A stretch of DNA of 64,000 nt, taken from the NCBI GenBank assembly GCA_026182355.1, contig JAPFBL010001617.1, forward strand, positions 6,025,001 to 6,089,000, written 5' to 3'. Numbering within the stretch: position 1 is the first letter of the stretch; the number at the start of each line of letters is the position of its first letter. The position numbers and the translations under genes were made by a program. The notes under the pieces were generated by a model. That model worked only from the letters and a program-made list of their open reading frames with translations. It ran no database searches and was not told the DNA's origin. Source of the DNA: Hermatobates lingyangjiaoensis. Taxonomy: Eukaryota > Arthropoda > Insecta > Hemiptera > Hermatobatidae. Shown here piece by piece: positions 21,673-33,373 of this stretch.

Positions 21673-22970
21673 TTCTCAAAGTTCTGGGAAGTTAGTTATA
21701 ACTTCTATTATTTTGTTTTTTTCGTCAATATTACAATGTAGTTATTCAACATAATCCCCATTTAACTGAATACATTTATCCCAAGGATAAACTACTTTTT
21801 TTAAGCCGTCCTCAATGAACTTTTTCAGTGATTCTTCAATCCACCTATTCATGGCACGGTTTACGAAAGTTTAATTTTCAAGTCGAACACCCTGTAACGG
21901 GTTTTTCAAATCTTATTTTCAAAACATATGATGATTACTGGGTGCAAGAACAGGAGAATAAGGTGGGTGTGGAAGCAATTCCTATGGTAAATCGCTCAAA
22001 ACATACTTTTCTTGTGGTGTGTGGTCTTGCATAATCCTATTGTAATAACAGACGCTTATGCACTTTCGGGCCGATTTTCGACAAGTGCCTGTCTCATTGA
22101 ATTAGAATGAATAGAATAATATTTTGGGTTAATTGTAATACATTTCACTAGATAATCCATATAAATAATGCCTTCGCAATCCTAGAATACACTAAGGATT
22201 ACCTTTACAATTCCTTTACAATAAGGAATTTTCCTTAAGTGGAGGCCCGTCTTCAGGCTCGAGCCATTCTTTGGATTGACTTTTGATTTCAGCATTGAAT
22301 TAAAAAAATCCACTTTTTGTAGGTCGTAATTATTTGTTGCCAACATTCATCACCAACATAACGGGCTAACAGCTCTTGAAGTTGACGACAAGTATCAAAC
22401 CTATTGTGTTTCTGTTCTGGGTCGAACAGCCTTAGCACCCAGCGCCGAAACCTTGCTAACGCCCAAACAGTCATTGAAGGTGTCATGGACTTGTCGTTTA
22501 CCTATCCTAGGTTCATACTAATTTTACGAATACTCATTTGCCTGTCCTCTTTTAGTAGGTTCTCAACAGCGGTAATGTTTCTTTCATTTACCGACGTGCT
22601 TGGGTGCCGACTGCGTGGATAGTCTTCTAGTGATCTACCGATTTTAAAACGATCGATCCACCAATAAATAGTACTTCTGAATTCTGTATGCTCACCAAAT
22701 ATTCCTTTCAGACGCTGAATAATTTCTGATGTTTTCTCACCTTCTTTCCAAAAAAGAATATTATTGTTTTTTGAGATTTTACTGCGTCTTCTATAGTTAC
22801 AAAAACAATTCTGTAAATACGCGACTATATCAGTGAACACCTAAATCAGACTGAACAATATTGCACCAGATAGTTGCATAAACAAGTCAAGACTTGTGTG
22901 GTACCAATGTCATTTCCTATAAGTTCTGCGTAATTTAATTATAGCATAATTCCCAGAACTTTGGAAACAA
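21673..22970 (-). mobile_element. Full-length degraded mariner element
   Basis: The ends are an imperfect terminal inverted repeat of at least about 22 bp: TGTTCTCAAAGTTCTGGGAA on the left and, read inward from 22970, TGTTTCCAAAGTTCTGGGAA on the right. Length (about 1.3 kb) is that of an intact mariner. The transposase occupies the interior on the minus strand. Confidence 0.9.
21720..22840 (-). pseudogene. Mariner transposase, multiply frameshifted
   Basis: In order on the minus strand: a paired helix-turn-helix region (22840-22502) with FWKEGEKTSEIIQRL, GRSLEDYPRSRHPSTSVN and EDRQMSIRKISMNLG; then RWVLRLFDPEQKHNRFDTC; remnants of the catalytic core; a V-E-N-R-P region; a stretch matching the H-P-P-Y-S-P-D-L-A-P-S-D block only weakly; and a C-terminus with WDKCIQLNGDYVE near 21760. 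This is the complete domain order of mariner transposases. The catalytic acidic residues are not recoverable in one frame, so it is dead. Confidence 0.88.
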
Positions 22971-23856
22971 TCCCCCTATTTAGTTATAAGTTTGTAAAAT
23001 AATTATGTAAGAAGAAGGGGATGATATATGTTCATAGTACTCGTATATGTTATATTCTTCTTTTGCACATTATCATACGTACACACATATTTTAAGGTGA
23101 CTACACTAAAACAGGGTTACCATAGAGCGTCTCACGAACGGTTGCTGTGTGAAATACCTATTTAAGATATTATTAGTGTTATACTATGTGTCATGAGTTG
23201 ATAAGGTATAGTTACTTTTTATATATGGATAACATATACATTACTATATGTTATTCTTTTTTCTGTTTAATAATTTATATTGCCATTGTTTTTGCGAGAA
23301 AAATTGTGTTCTCTATTTTTTTTGACAGTTCTAACGGTCATGGTTAAACACGCTCTTCTAAAACATTTGTAATATAAGTTTTTTCTCCAGATATGGCAGA
23401 CGACATATGAAGAAACATTTACTTTGACTCCGTTGCGCCTGTCCCTTTTTTTTTTTTGCTTCCTTTGGTTTCTAATTCAGTTCTTAATTAATTTCAGTTC
23501 TTATTCAGTTAATTTTTTTCCTTTTCTTCCACTACTTAAGGGGGTGGTTTCTTTGATAAAATGTATCACACCGGTACAGTCTAGTCGGTAGGACACAGTT
23601 TCGAGAAATACAGAAAATCTTGACATTTATCCTACTTTGACGCATACCACCAATCTCATAAGGAGTATAGTGAGAAATATGGGGAAAAATAGATCTCAGG
23701 TTAGAAGGTTGCCTGTAGGAAATGGATGAGAGTTCAGTAAAAATTGAAAAACCAGAAGGCGAAGAGGAAAAAATAAGAAAAACCTACTTGATATCAGAGC
23801 CCAAGTTATGAGCACTAGGGAAAAAATTAGTTTTAAAAAATGTGGAATTACCATGA
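22971..23856. other. AT-rich stretch, possibly PLE 3' flank
   Basis: No clear gene. Minus-strand words after the PLE RT fragment (for example FSPYFSLYSL in 23640-23720) could be the remnant linker before an endonuclease, but no GIY-YIG motif is readable. Confidence 0.35.
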
Positions 23857-24183
23857 TCACTTAGGCTTAGAACAGTAATGGGCTGCAGCAGGTAAGACAT
23901 GGCTGTTTATTAAATTAAGAGGATAGCTACGCTCAGTGAATTTATTTTTTAAAAGGTTAATATGATTTTGCCGGTGAACTGAGTTACTGCAAATTTTATG
24001 GAGACGAATAGAAAGGGATCTAGCAATCGCCTTGTTTACATGAGATGGATGGATAGCAGCTTTGACAGTGGAGATACTTTGGGCGTTGGTAGGTTTTGTA
24101 TGAACTAATGCAGAGAAGGGACCATTATTAAATCTGACGTTGACATCAAGGAAAGAGATGATCCTATCATTTTCTTCATACAA
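23857..24183 (-). pseudogene. PLE-C: RT thumb fragment of another Penelope-like family
   Basis: A 108-codon frame: ISFLDVNVRFNNGPFSALVH, TKPTN, then HPSHVNKAIARSLSIRLHKI and FTERSYPLNLIN. The order F-L-D-V, x-K-P-T-x, H-P-x-H-x-x-x-x-I-x-x-S-x-x-x-R-x-x-x-I-C and R-G-Y-P is that of Penelope-like RTs after the palm. Sequence differs clearly from PLE-B and PLE-E. The catalytic YVDD is not included. Confidence 0.8.
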
Positions 24184-24263
24184 AAAAGAAACAGAAGAAC
24201 AGAAGAATTGGAAAGATTGTGGAATAGGTTTAATTTATATTTTTCCATGGAGCCAAATGGAAA

Positions 24264-24320
24264 AATCTAAAGTGGCGTGCACTCAACTATAAGTAACCAT
24301 AATATGAAATTTCTTGACAA
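24264..24320 (+). repeat. Short dispersed repeat (GTGGCCTACACTCAAC type)
   Basis: AAAATCTAAAGTGGCGTGCACTCAAC with CTATAAGTAAC following recurs at 26104-26162, on the minus strand at 47697-47735, and more diverged at 62643-62690. In two cases ATATGAAATTTCTTGA or similar follows. It may be a terminus of an unidentified element. Confidence 0.55.
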
Positions 24321-25379
24321 ATAATGTTTTTTGTTTTATTTTTATTTACCTATCGTTATAAATTAGATAAATTTATTGGCTCCAACTATTTCTGTAGAAA
24401 TGGTTGAAAATGTAACTTCCTTTTCCAACCAGTCGAATATCAGGTATATTGGTTTGTTTTCCATTTGATTTGATGTTCCAATATTACGAATATTGGTTTG
24501 GGATCAGATAAGTAGGTTTCATAAACTCCGGCTGTTTGTATATCTCTAGAAAAAATGACATTTAATTGATCATTTCAATTAGTTGTTACTAAGTCTCGTT
24601 CTAATAATGAATATAACTTATGCTGACTTAAATAACTACAAATTAAATATTTTGTTTGATATTGCAACCATACTTACTTAAGAACGTGATATTATTACTT
24701 AACTTCAAATTTTATAAATGTTTAAGTTTTTTTTTTTAATTTTTGTTACTCAAAATGAATACCTCCCACCTATGTGACGCCAAACGTAATTTATTATTCG
24801 ATGAATGTAATAATTTCATTAGATTTTATACTCATAAAACCAAGTGACTTATTTCAATAAAAATCAAGAATCTTGCATCGTTTATCAAACAGCAAATTTT
24901 ATTTGAATAAAGGGAAAAATTTGATTGTACAGCAAATCTTTCAAAATATCTATAGTGGAATACTATATGTATAGTAGAAAAGAAGAAAAGTTAATGAAGA
25001 AGTTACTTGTAAATTATTTTCTTTAATTAGTAGTTGTGTGTCAAAACTGATGATATATAAATGAGTATAATTGATATAACTAACGAATATAAAGTCGTTA
25101 CTGTACCTATAATTTGTGGAATGTATTAATCAGTTTAAGTTTTAACCATTGCTATTTTCCGTCACTATCAGACCATTTTAAAATGTTCCTAGGAAGGTGC
25201 GGGGCTGTCTCCATCCACAAATTATTATATATATAGAAAATGTTAATTGGTTATAATGTGCAGTTATTGAGCTTAGAGGTTTTACTTTTATTTTCATATT
25301 TACAGATTTCTATTTATTCATATTTACAGTATCTACCATTTATCAAGAAAAACAAGAAATTTTCCTGAAATAGTGTCCC
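24321..25379. other. AT-rich stretch, nothing recognised
   Basis: No open frame above background and no recognisable repeat end. Confidence 0.5.
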
Positions 25380-25500
25380 AGGTCACTAACGCCGTTCCGC
25401 GGGCTCCACAAGCACGGAACCCAAGGCAGCTGCCCCGTTTCGCTCTAGCTAAGGTACTGGCCTTCACACCAGGTTCAATCTGGATGCAAATAAGCACATA
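25380..25500 (+). repeat. tRNA-like SINE head (A and B box), tentative
   Basis: In an isolated GC-rich patch, TAGCTAAGGTACTGG (25446-25460) resembles a pol III A box. 11 nt later comes GGTTCAATCTGG (25472-25483), where CCAG-GTTCAAT-CTGG can form a T-arm. The spacing is shorter than in a real tRNA and no acceptor stem is visible. An open frame on the other strand (25333-25539) could be fortuitous. Confidence 0.35.
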
Positions 25501-25815
25501 AAGATTTACAGAACGGACAAAATATAAATTAAAAAACATTTTAATGTTAGAATTCTAGGAACAGCTTAGTACAATTGAGTTTCAAGACGAAGAACGAATA
25601 ATTTTAAAAACAGAATTTTTTCGTATGCCGAGGGTTATCTACTAAATGAATCGCTTTCCCATAAAATGTATCCTGTTGGAACGAATATACAGACTCAATA
25701 GTCTTTCTTTCCTCTCATGAAACAGGAATTTCTACCGTCATGTTTTGTAAATGGATCAATGATAGTGAGTTTAGGTTGTACTCTATACATATTTTGGAAT
25801 AAAGTTATCGTAAGG

Positions 25816-26095
25816 GTAGTGTTTTTTGGTTGTTTTTCTGGTGGGTTTTTGGTGGATTTTTGTGTATGGGGTTTTTTGGGTTATGGTATTTTTGTGTGTT
25901 TTTTTGTGGGATTTTTTTGGTTCATTTATGTGTATTGTGTATTTTTCTGATTTTTTGGTGTTTTTGTGGTTTTTTGGTTTTTATTAGTTTTTGATTTTTT
26001 GTTCTGTGTTTTATTTTTGTATTTTTGGTAGTTTTTGTGGTTTGTTTTCGTGGTTTTTTGTGTTTGTTGTGTTTTTTGGTGGTTGATGTAAAGAA
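25816..26095 (+). repeat. Strand-asymmetric G/T tract
   Basis: About 280 bp consist almost only of T and G on the plus strand (GTTTTTTGG, TTTTTGTGG words) with very few A or C. The open frame across 25717-25950 (Phe/Gly/Val-rich) is a composition artefact. Confidence 0.85.
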
Positions 26096-26654
26096 TGTAA
26101 AAAAAATCTGGAGTGGCCTACACTCAACATTACTATAAGTAACTTAATATCAAATTTCTTGAGTTTATAATATATAACGTCTCATTTAAGCATAATGTAA
26201 ACATCTAAATGGGATATGATTATTAGTCTTTCATTCCTGAGGTAGTACAGATAGTGATTGAAGGACATATCAATATATAAGCTTATTTTTGTACATCACA
26301 CAGCTGATGCAAATAATTTCATTAGTATAACTACAGCAGTAATAACATTTTTGAAAAACCAAAGTGAACATTTCTTGATACGAAATATTCTCCTACAAGA
26401 GAACATGGCTTTTGTTCAAATAATCAGTGGATTTCTTACATCGTTTATTTGACATCCTTCTACATTGAATGTTAAAGTAAAATTTTCAAATTTAAAACAG
26501 GAAAATACCCTTTTTTTCTCTGAAAAACATCATAAATAGCGAAGAAAAAATGTTGCTTTATGATGATTTATAATTAAAGATGTACGATAATTACATTTAT
26601 TAATCTCTAAACGAAAAATTTCAATTTTGAAATCAATAAATGTTTTCTAAAAAA

Positions 26655-26965
26655 CGGTTTTTGGCAAAAAAAGGGACTTTCCCATCAGCATAATTCTTCC
26701 CAAACAATAGGGATCTTCGTCTTTATGGGGCTCATTTTTGTGTAAAATATCAACTTGATCCATCAAAGATTCTGGACCGTAGCGTGGCAACAAGCAATGC
26801 TAATACACTCACCCACCCACCCACGCACACATAGACATCATCGAAAAAACTTCATAAAACGACATCTGGGACCTCAAAACATGTAATTTTATCAAAATCT
26901 CGAGATCGAATTTTTTCACGATCACTATACTTTACTTATAGTAAAGTAATAAATAAGCTATTAGT
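26655..26965 (+). repeat. Dispersed repeat X, copy 1
   Basis: Blocks in order: TTTGGCAAAAAAAGGGACTT, GGGGCTCATTTTTGTGTAAA, TTGATCCATCAAAGATTCTG, a (CACC)n/(CA)n stretch, ATCGAAAAAAC, TCAAAACATGTAATTT, CACGATCACTATACTTTACT and a TAGTAAAGTAA end. Related copies are at 34995-35215, 38450-38662 and 40785-40985. No coding capacity. Confidence 0.75.
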
Positions 26966-28300
26966 GTATTAGGAGCCAATTAATTATTTAATTTAAGTGT
27001 CAAAAATGGAATTGCGCTATAAAAATAAAACGTGTACTGCGTGTTTATTATGTATTTGGATTGTATTTTTTTACTTTACTTAACCATTGAATTTAGGCCT
27101 GCGATATGTTTTGCTAATGTGTTGGACAGCTTTTGATCTGATTGGAAATAATCGCGGACAGATAAGAATTTCTTATAGTGCTCGGGAGTTGAATGGCAAA
27201 TACGAAGAAAACCGAGTGAAGCGCTGCAGACGCTTCTACGAGGTCTCTTGTTTCCATCAGTCTGGCGCTGGGGATGATTGAGACTCTGTTAGACTTCCTG
27301 GAAAGGTGAGCTGACGAAACATTATGTCTTCCTAACATGAAAACTACGACAAATTTTTTTTATTTTACTTCTATGTAGTAACCATAACATCAAAAAAGTT
27401 TAAACACACAATATTTTAAACACAGATAAAAAATAAAAACTAAATTTATTTCACTTTGATATTTGGTCTTTTGATCTAGAAATAAATTTGTGATGTGATG
27501 CTCAAACATCGTTCATACTTTTCATGTAACAAGAGTAAAATTACGTTTATTTTCAGCTTCAGCATATAAGATAGTTAAAATTAATTACAAATAGTACATG
27601 CAACTATGTATAAAAAAAAGTTAAAAGAAAAATATTACACAATCAATTAATTGTAAACAGTTTACATTTTGATGGTAAGTGTACTTTAAGGTAAAGATTA
27701 ATAATTATTATTGAATATTTAATGATTTCTTATTTTATTGTTTTTGAGTTGGCCAGGGAAATATCACGCGTAGTCTATTTTAACAATTTTTTAGTAATAT
27801 TTTCAGCGTAGGGTTAACTATAATTTGTTCACATATTTTTCAATAATTAGAAAAGAAAAGAAACATCATTATGTTGTTTTATTTTTTCTTGATGTGTACG
27901 ATTAAAGACTATATATAGATTTATTGTTACTGTTCTATGTAACAACTATTTTGTTTTTTGTATTTTAAGCGGATCATTTCTTCTTTTCTAATGATAATGA
28001 ACTTAAAAGTATAGTAAAATGAGTTATGTTTTTCTTTATATAAATATATATAAATCTTAACTGTTCAAAATTACCAGTGGTTACTAGCCGTTGCGTCTAC
28101 AACGTGCTTGGTCTCCCTTTCTCTTTTCTCCAAAATTTGAGTTTGTAAGTGTGTTTATTTACTTTGTGGGTTACCTATCCTTAATTTTGAATTGTTATTG
28201 TGTCCAGTTTGGATCGTCTTTCCGTTTATTAAGTGATTATATATAAATCTTTATATATATATATATATATAAAGATTTATATATAAAAGTATATAAATAT
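26966..28300. other. AT-rich stretch with one compositionally distinct segment
   Basis: 27080-27330 is less AT-rich and open on both strands (64 and 74 codons) but I recognise no motif. A (TA)n palindrome lies at 28245-28290. Confidence 0.45.
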
Positions 28301-28582
28301 AGGTGTGTTCTCTAATCGGAATTAGATCAATTTTCTAGGATAAAAATCAAACTCTCGTTGCCGACGTTTCGGTTTTATTTAAAACCTTTTTTCATAGGCA
28401 GAAGTAAAAATTTTTTAACTAAGAAAATGGAATTTACATTATTCAAAGGAACAACAGTGTTAACCGTAAAAATTCTTACTTCTGCCTATGAAAAAGGTTT
28501 TAAATAAAACCGAAACGTCGGCAACGAGAGTTTGATTTTTCATCCTAGAAAAATGACCGAATCCTGATTAGAGAACACACCT
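28301..28582. repeat. Inverted pair of PLE-type termini, family 1
   Basis: Left arm 28301-28407 and right arm 28476-28582 are near-perfect reverse complements (AGGTGTGTTCTCTAATC ... GATTAGAGAACACACCT). The right arm carries GGTTTTAAATAAAACC, then GAAACGTCGGCA. This resembles hammerhead stem II, GAAA, a palindromic ACGT stem III and GUC. The 5' core reads CCTATGA, lacking the G of CUGAUGA. (TA)n tracts lie on both sides. Confidence 0.7.
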
Positions 28583-28613
28583 ATTCTATCAAACGGTCGA
28601 TATATTATTGAAC

Positions 28614-28664
<51 letters not shown>

Positions 28665-29468
28665 AAATATATACAAATATATATATAATATATATATAAA
28701 GACATAGGCAGCACAAATCCTGAATCAGTTACATTATCTAATTCAGATAAAAAAATGACACTATGTGATTTATATTATCCTTCTTTACTAAACGGCAGAA
28801 ACTTTATTTAATTATATTCAATATCTTTATAAATTTTATTGGTATAAATAAGTATATATTATTTGTTTAAATGGGAATTGAGAGACAGACAAAATCTCCA
28901 GAGATGTAAACATTATGGTCGGAAAAATGATCTTTTAACCAGTAGCGGTCCACATAAGAGTCACAAACAGAATGACTTTGTCGCATTTACTTCCTGCACT
29001 TTTTTGCTTTTTTTTTCCCCGATTCGAAAAAATATTGTTCAAAACATATTTCTGTTGGCGTTGTGGTAGCCCTGCAACGGCTTGCAGACGTAGCTCTTCA
29101 GTTATTTATCATCTCTTCGACATATCGCTTCTGCCAACAACGACTGCAAGAGGGTCGAAATATTAAAAAGTGAGTCGTGATATGATCATCTATATGGTTT
29201 TCTACTTATGATATTTCTGTTTTTAGCCATGTATTAAATTGTGATCATTGAAAAACTTTCTTAATGAACATGAAAGTTTTTTCTTAATGAAAGCTTAGAC
29301 ATAAACTAATAGGTTCACATAAAATAGAAAAATACACTCAAAGTCCTAAAGTTTTAGTTGGATCATTTTTAGTAGAGAAAAGAGAGAGATATTTGTCGTT
29401 TAAGTATATATGACTAAAACATACTTTAACTTTTATATAATAAGTCGTATTTCATGGCGACTTTAATG

Positions 29469-29511
<43 letters not shown>
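28583..29511. other. (TA)n tracts and AT-rich DNA
   Basis: (TA)n at about 28620-28655 and 29471-29509. Near 29115-29165 a string with TTCTGCCAACAACGACTG and GGGTCGAAATATTA is a decayed family 3 hammerhead-like terminus. Two short overlapping frames at 28863-29166 have no recognised motif. Confidence 0.5.
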
Positions 29512-29517
<6 letters not shown>

Positions 29518-29981
29518 GTTTATCGGTACTCGGTCAGTTCTTCAGGTTCAAATTAAACTCTCATTGACAACGTTTCAGTCGTCATTTAAAACCTTTTTCA
29601 TAGGCCTACAAAACAGAGGAAATATAAGAAACAATTCAGTCATTCAAGAATCAAATATACATGAAAAGCTCAATTAGTTAATTACAATAGAAATTTTGAC
29701 AATAGGCTGAAAAAGAGAAAAAAAACTTCTGTAAGTTCTCTCCTCTAACTACCTCTAACCATCTCTCACTAACCTATTGTCAAAACTTCTATTATAATTT
29801 CCTATTTGTAACTAATGTCACTTTTTATGTATGTTTAATTATTCTAGACCTCTCTTTTGTAAGCCTATGAAAAAGGGTTTAAATAAACACTTTTAAAAAG
29901 GTTTTAAATGACGACCGAAACGTTGTGAATGAGAGTTTAATTTGAACCTGAAGAACTGACCGAGTCCCGATAAACTTTAGT
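29512..29981. repeat. Inverted pair of PLE-type termini, family 1 (second pair)
   Basis: Left arm 29512-29618 mirrors right arm 29849-29981 (ACTAAAGTTTATC ... GATAAACTTTAGT; GAACCTGAAGAACTGACCGAG; CCTATGAAAAAGG). The right arm has a partial internal duplication (AAAAGGGTTTAAATAAACA then AAAAAGGTTTTAAATGACGA). It continues into a copy of the 215-250 sequence and (TA)n. The spacer has a (CTCTAACTAC)-like stretch but no ORF. Confidence 0.7.
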
Positions 29982-30029
29982 TTTGTTTCTATTCCACGGT
30001 CGATACTTTTATCAATATTTATATATATA

Positions 30030-32214
30030 TATGTATATAAAATAAAAATTGAATATTTGAAATTACTTATTTACTATATAACACTGCATTATTTTTGTTT
30101 AAATTCAATCTGTGAATAAATCGGAATCGTCGCTTCATATTGTACTAAAAAACGAATGAACAGACCTATTTTTGAATCTTTATATTTTTAAATATAAGTT
30201 AATATATCATAGTGTGTCAAAAATTTAGTTATATCTGTACTTTTTGTAGGAGCTGCAGAGTATTTGTTGTATTTATTACAAATTTATAAACTTTGGACAA
30301 CAAATACTTATTCACTATCACAATATGTTCTATTTGGCCTCTGGTAAGCATTTGTTTAACTTATATGTACCATTCATTAAAAACTAAGTGGATACATATA
30401 AACATAGAGAAAGGAAGAACAAACGATTTTGAATTAATTTTGTAACCTTTGTTAAATTGTCGTACACCTACATTATATTACATATTTAACACTTCTCTTA
30501 GTGAGCGTACAAATTGATTAATAATTATAGTAAATTCATACGACGATTAATATTAGTATGAAGTTTAAATTGTACACTAATTGTTTATCAACAAAAAAGT
30601 TTTTTTACCGTGAGTTGGTGTAAAAAGATGATGCTTTCTCAAGAAAACAAAGTTTGAATGAAGGCAAAATCAATGTGGCATGGTGTTGACATAATAGTCA
30701 ATTGTTGATTAGTGGAAGTTATTTTTAATCAGTAATTGAAATAAGTGGATTAAACTCCTGTTAAAGGAGGGCATGAGGTAAATATTTTTCACTCAATAAT
30801 TTTACTTCATCATAGGTAAACAATTGTTATTGCTTTTATTTAATATTATAGGGTTTTTTTATTATAAATCCTAAATACATTTTATATTATTCACCATATG
30901 TTTGCAGAGGCAGTTAGTTCTTTATTTAATTAATTTTTAAAGGAGCAATTTATGAATTCTTAAAGGATATTCAAGTAGTCTGTTATGCTAATTCTATTTG
31001 AATGTAAATGTTTTAGTCCATCAAGCTTAATTTTCTATGTAAGGTATTTGATATTTAAAATATGAAAGAATAATGAGAAAAACTGATGATTGTTGCTCAA
31101 ATGGCTTCATTTATAATATATTTTAGAGTTGTGGTGTCAAGAAATTTGAGGATCTTTGAGGAGAATTTAATGTAAAATGAGAACATCAGAGCTAATAAAT
31201 AATCTTTGCTATTTTCCCAAACACTACCAGTTTGTAGAAGTTAATCAATGAAGTAAAGACTGTTTGGAGGTATTTTAGATCTAACGGTATATTTGAGTAC
31301 ATTTGAGAAAGATATTTTAAGTCGATATGGTAAATATGAAAGTTTACATATTCCTCTTATCTGACTCTTAGATCATAAGTTTTCAATCCCATTGCTAAAA
31401 ATCTACTTTCTGAATCTTTGAACATCAGTTTGTCAGATTAGTTTTTTCGTATAACCAAAAGATGGTTTGTTTAGTAAAATTTATGCACTGAGTATTTATT
31501 TTAAAAAGCCACAATTTATAGACATTGTCGGCTATCGAATTCTTTTTTAAGAAAATAATTTATTTTGGGTATTTATTGTAAACATTAAGAATTTAATGTC
31601 CAAATTTTTTATTTACACCTTTTGAGGTCCCCTGAATTTCAGTTTTTTCGTGTTTTTTGGTGTATACTCATTGAAGGTTTTTGATGTACTGTTGTATGTG
31701 TGTGTGTGCATGTATGTGTGCATGAGATAGATGGGAGAGGGAGGGAGAGAAAAGAGAGTGTGTGAGAGAGAGAGAGTAAGCCAGAGTGCGAGGGAATGAT
31801 GTTGAACACTCTAAAAGTTATACCTTCTGATGGGTCAGTTTGATGTTATATATATAAATAGCACTTATAGCTATGTTTGCTTGCACGTGATTGGCTACAT
31901 GGCTGTCAAAAATATGTTACCCCTCAACACCCCACTAGTGACACTATTTGAGAAATCCTGATGATATTTGACAATAATTTAGTTCTTGGTATGGCGAGAA
32001 CCCTTATTGTATTTGTATGATTTTGAAACATATTATTATTATTTGAGGGTGACACTACGTCTCCTAGGAAATGTTGTACTTCTCCCTTCTTTACTAAAGT
32101 ACCCCAGTTGGTTATCTTCAATGCCTCCAAGAAACTCAGCACTTTTGCTAGACCAAGCGGTATAAGTTCTTTTATGGTTTTGTTGAGTATCCCGAAACAC
32201 CAACCCCTGAGCAA
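30030..32214. other. AT-rich stretch, nothing recognised
   Basis: A (GT)n/(GA)n-rich patch is at about 31695-31790. The minus-strand frame 31924-32214 (96 codons) lies directly downstream of the minus-strand GC-rich repeat and may belong to the same element; no motif recognised. Confidence 0.45.
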
Positions 32215-32545
32215 CGAGGTCTGACAGTCAGTCAGCAGATGTAACGGTGTTTGTTTTTTTTTTTTTGAAACAAGATGATAAAGTTCAGGCGAACTCTAAG
32301 GGGGTCGCCTGGTACCCTTGAGGCCCCGTTTATTATTCAGTAACTCCTGTGTCATCCATCCTTTGGTACAGATCGCATAACACCTTAGACTGGTTCTGGG
32401 ATTAAGAGGAGGGGACTTAGGGAGTTGGAAAGTGTGTGAAAAGAATGTGACCAGACCCAACCTCTGGTCATCCTCTCCTCCTCTTTCAATTGTACCTGCA
32501 TACCGCAGGTTAACAGGGTAGCCTGGGGAAGGCTGAAAATTGCTG
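32215..32545 (-). repeat. GC-rich dispersed repeat, copy 2
   Basis: Minus strand shows CTACCCTGTTAACCTGCGGT, AAAGAGGAGGAGAGGATGAC, CAGTCTAAGGTGTTATGCGA and GGCCTCAAGGGTACCAGGCG, matching the plus-strand copy at 6195-6440. Beyond the CCAGGCGACCCCCTT word the two copies diverge, so that word may mark the end of the shared part. Confidence 0.65.
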
Positions 32546-32561
32546 TTGTAGAAATACATCC

Positions 32562-33373
32562 AGATTTACACTGATAGTGTAATGTAATAATTAATTTATA
32601 ATTTGATTAAATATATAGCTAGAGGCTATTCGAAACTAATAATCACTCCATTACTACACCTTTGAAACATAGGAAGGCATATTATATCGTTTTTCCTATG
32701 CCAAAACGGGTACTAATTCGAACCCATTCTACTCACTTTTTCAAATCCGCTCTACTCCTCTCCCTTCAAGAGCCGAATAACACTAAAAAGGACAACTATT
32801 ACATACTACAGTTTCCATTAGTTAGAAATTGCTATTCCTTAGTACTACTTAATTCAACCTGTAGTGGTGAAAGCGTTTTAGGCTTTCTAAAATACTTAAA
32901 TATTGTATTAAGTATTTCCTTAATATAAATATTGCATCATAATAGAATTTAGGAAGAGAGAATATTACTTCAAATATGACAACTATTATGTTCCATCTGA
33001 AGAAATGAGATAATCTGATAATCTTAAGTTATTAGATTGTTGTAGAATAATTCCACTTTTGTTTTGACTAACAAAATCATTATAGCTACATTAAAATAAT
33101 GATACCATTAAATTTATTGCCTGAGTTTAAAAATACTTTTACTACAGATTTTGACAATATGTCTTTAAAATCACTACATTAAAATAAGTAAAAATTAAAT
33201 TGATTGTGACGAGTTTTATATGTTTACTTTTAGTTAAGTTGAGTCGTTCCTACTTCAGATTTTTTTAAATGCATAATGTAATTTCATTTTGTCCTATGTT
33301 AATCTATACAACCAGATTTTCACTAATAGTGTAATGTAATAATTAATTTATAATTTGATTAAATATATAGTTG
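32562..33373 (+). repeat. Direct repeats (about 60 bp) 750 bp apart
   Basis: CCAGATTTACACTGATAGTG with the AT-rich continuation to 32622 is repeated at 33312-33373 with a few substitutions. The interval contains no recognisable coding motif. A solo insertion flanked by short direct repeats, or a local duplication, would both fit. Confidence 0.55.

Noticed and set aside
25717..25950. Phe/Gly/Val-rich frame resembling a membrane protein
   Set aside because: Artefact of the G/T-only tract.
27080..27338. Segment open on both strands, considered as an exon
   Set aside because: No recognised motif, no convincing splice-site pair, and openness on both strands points to composition only.
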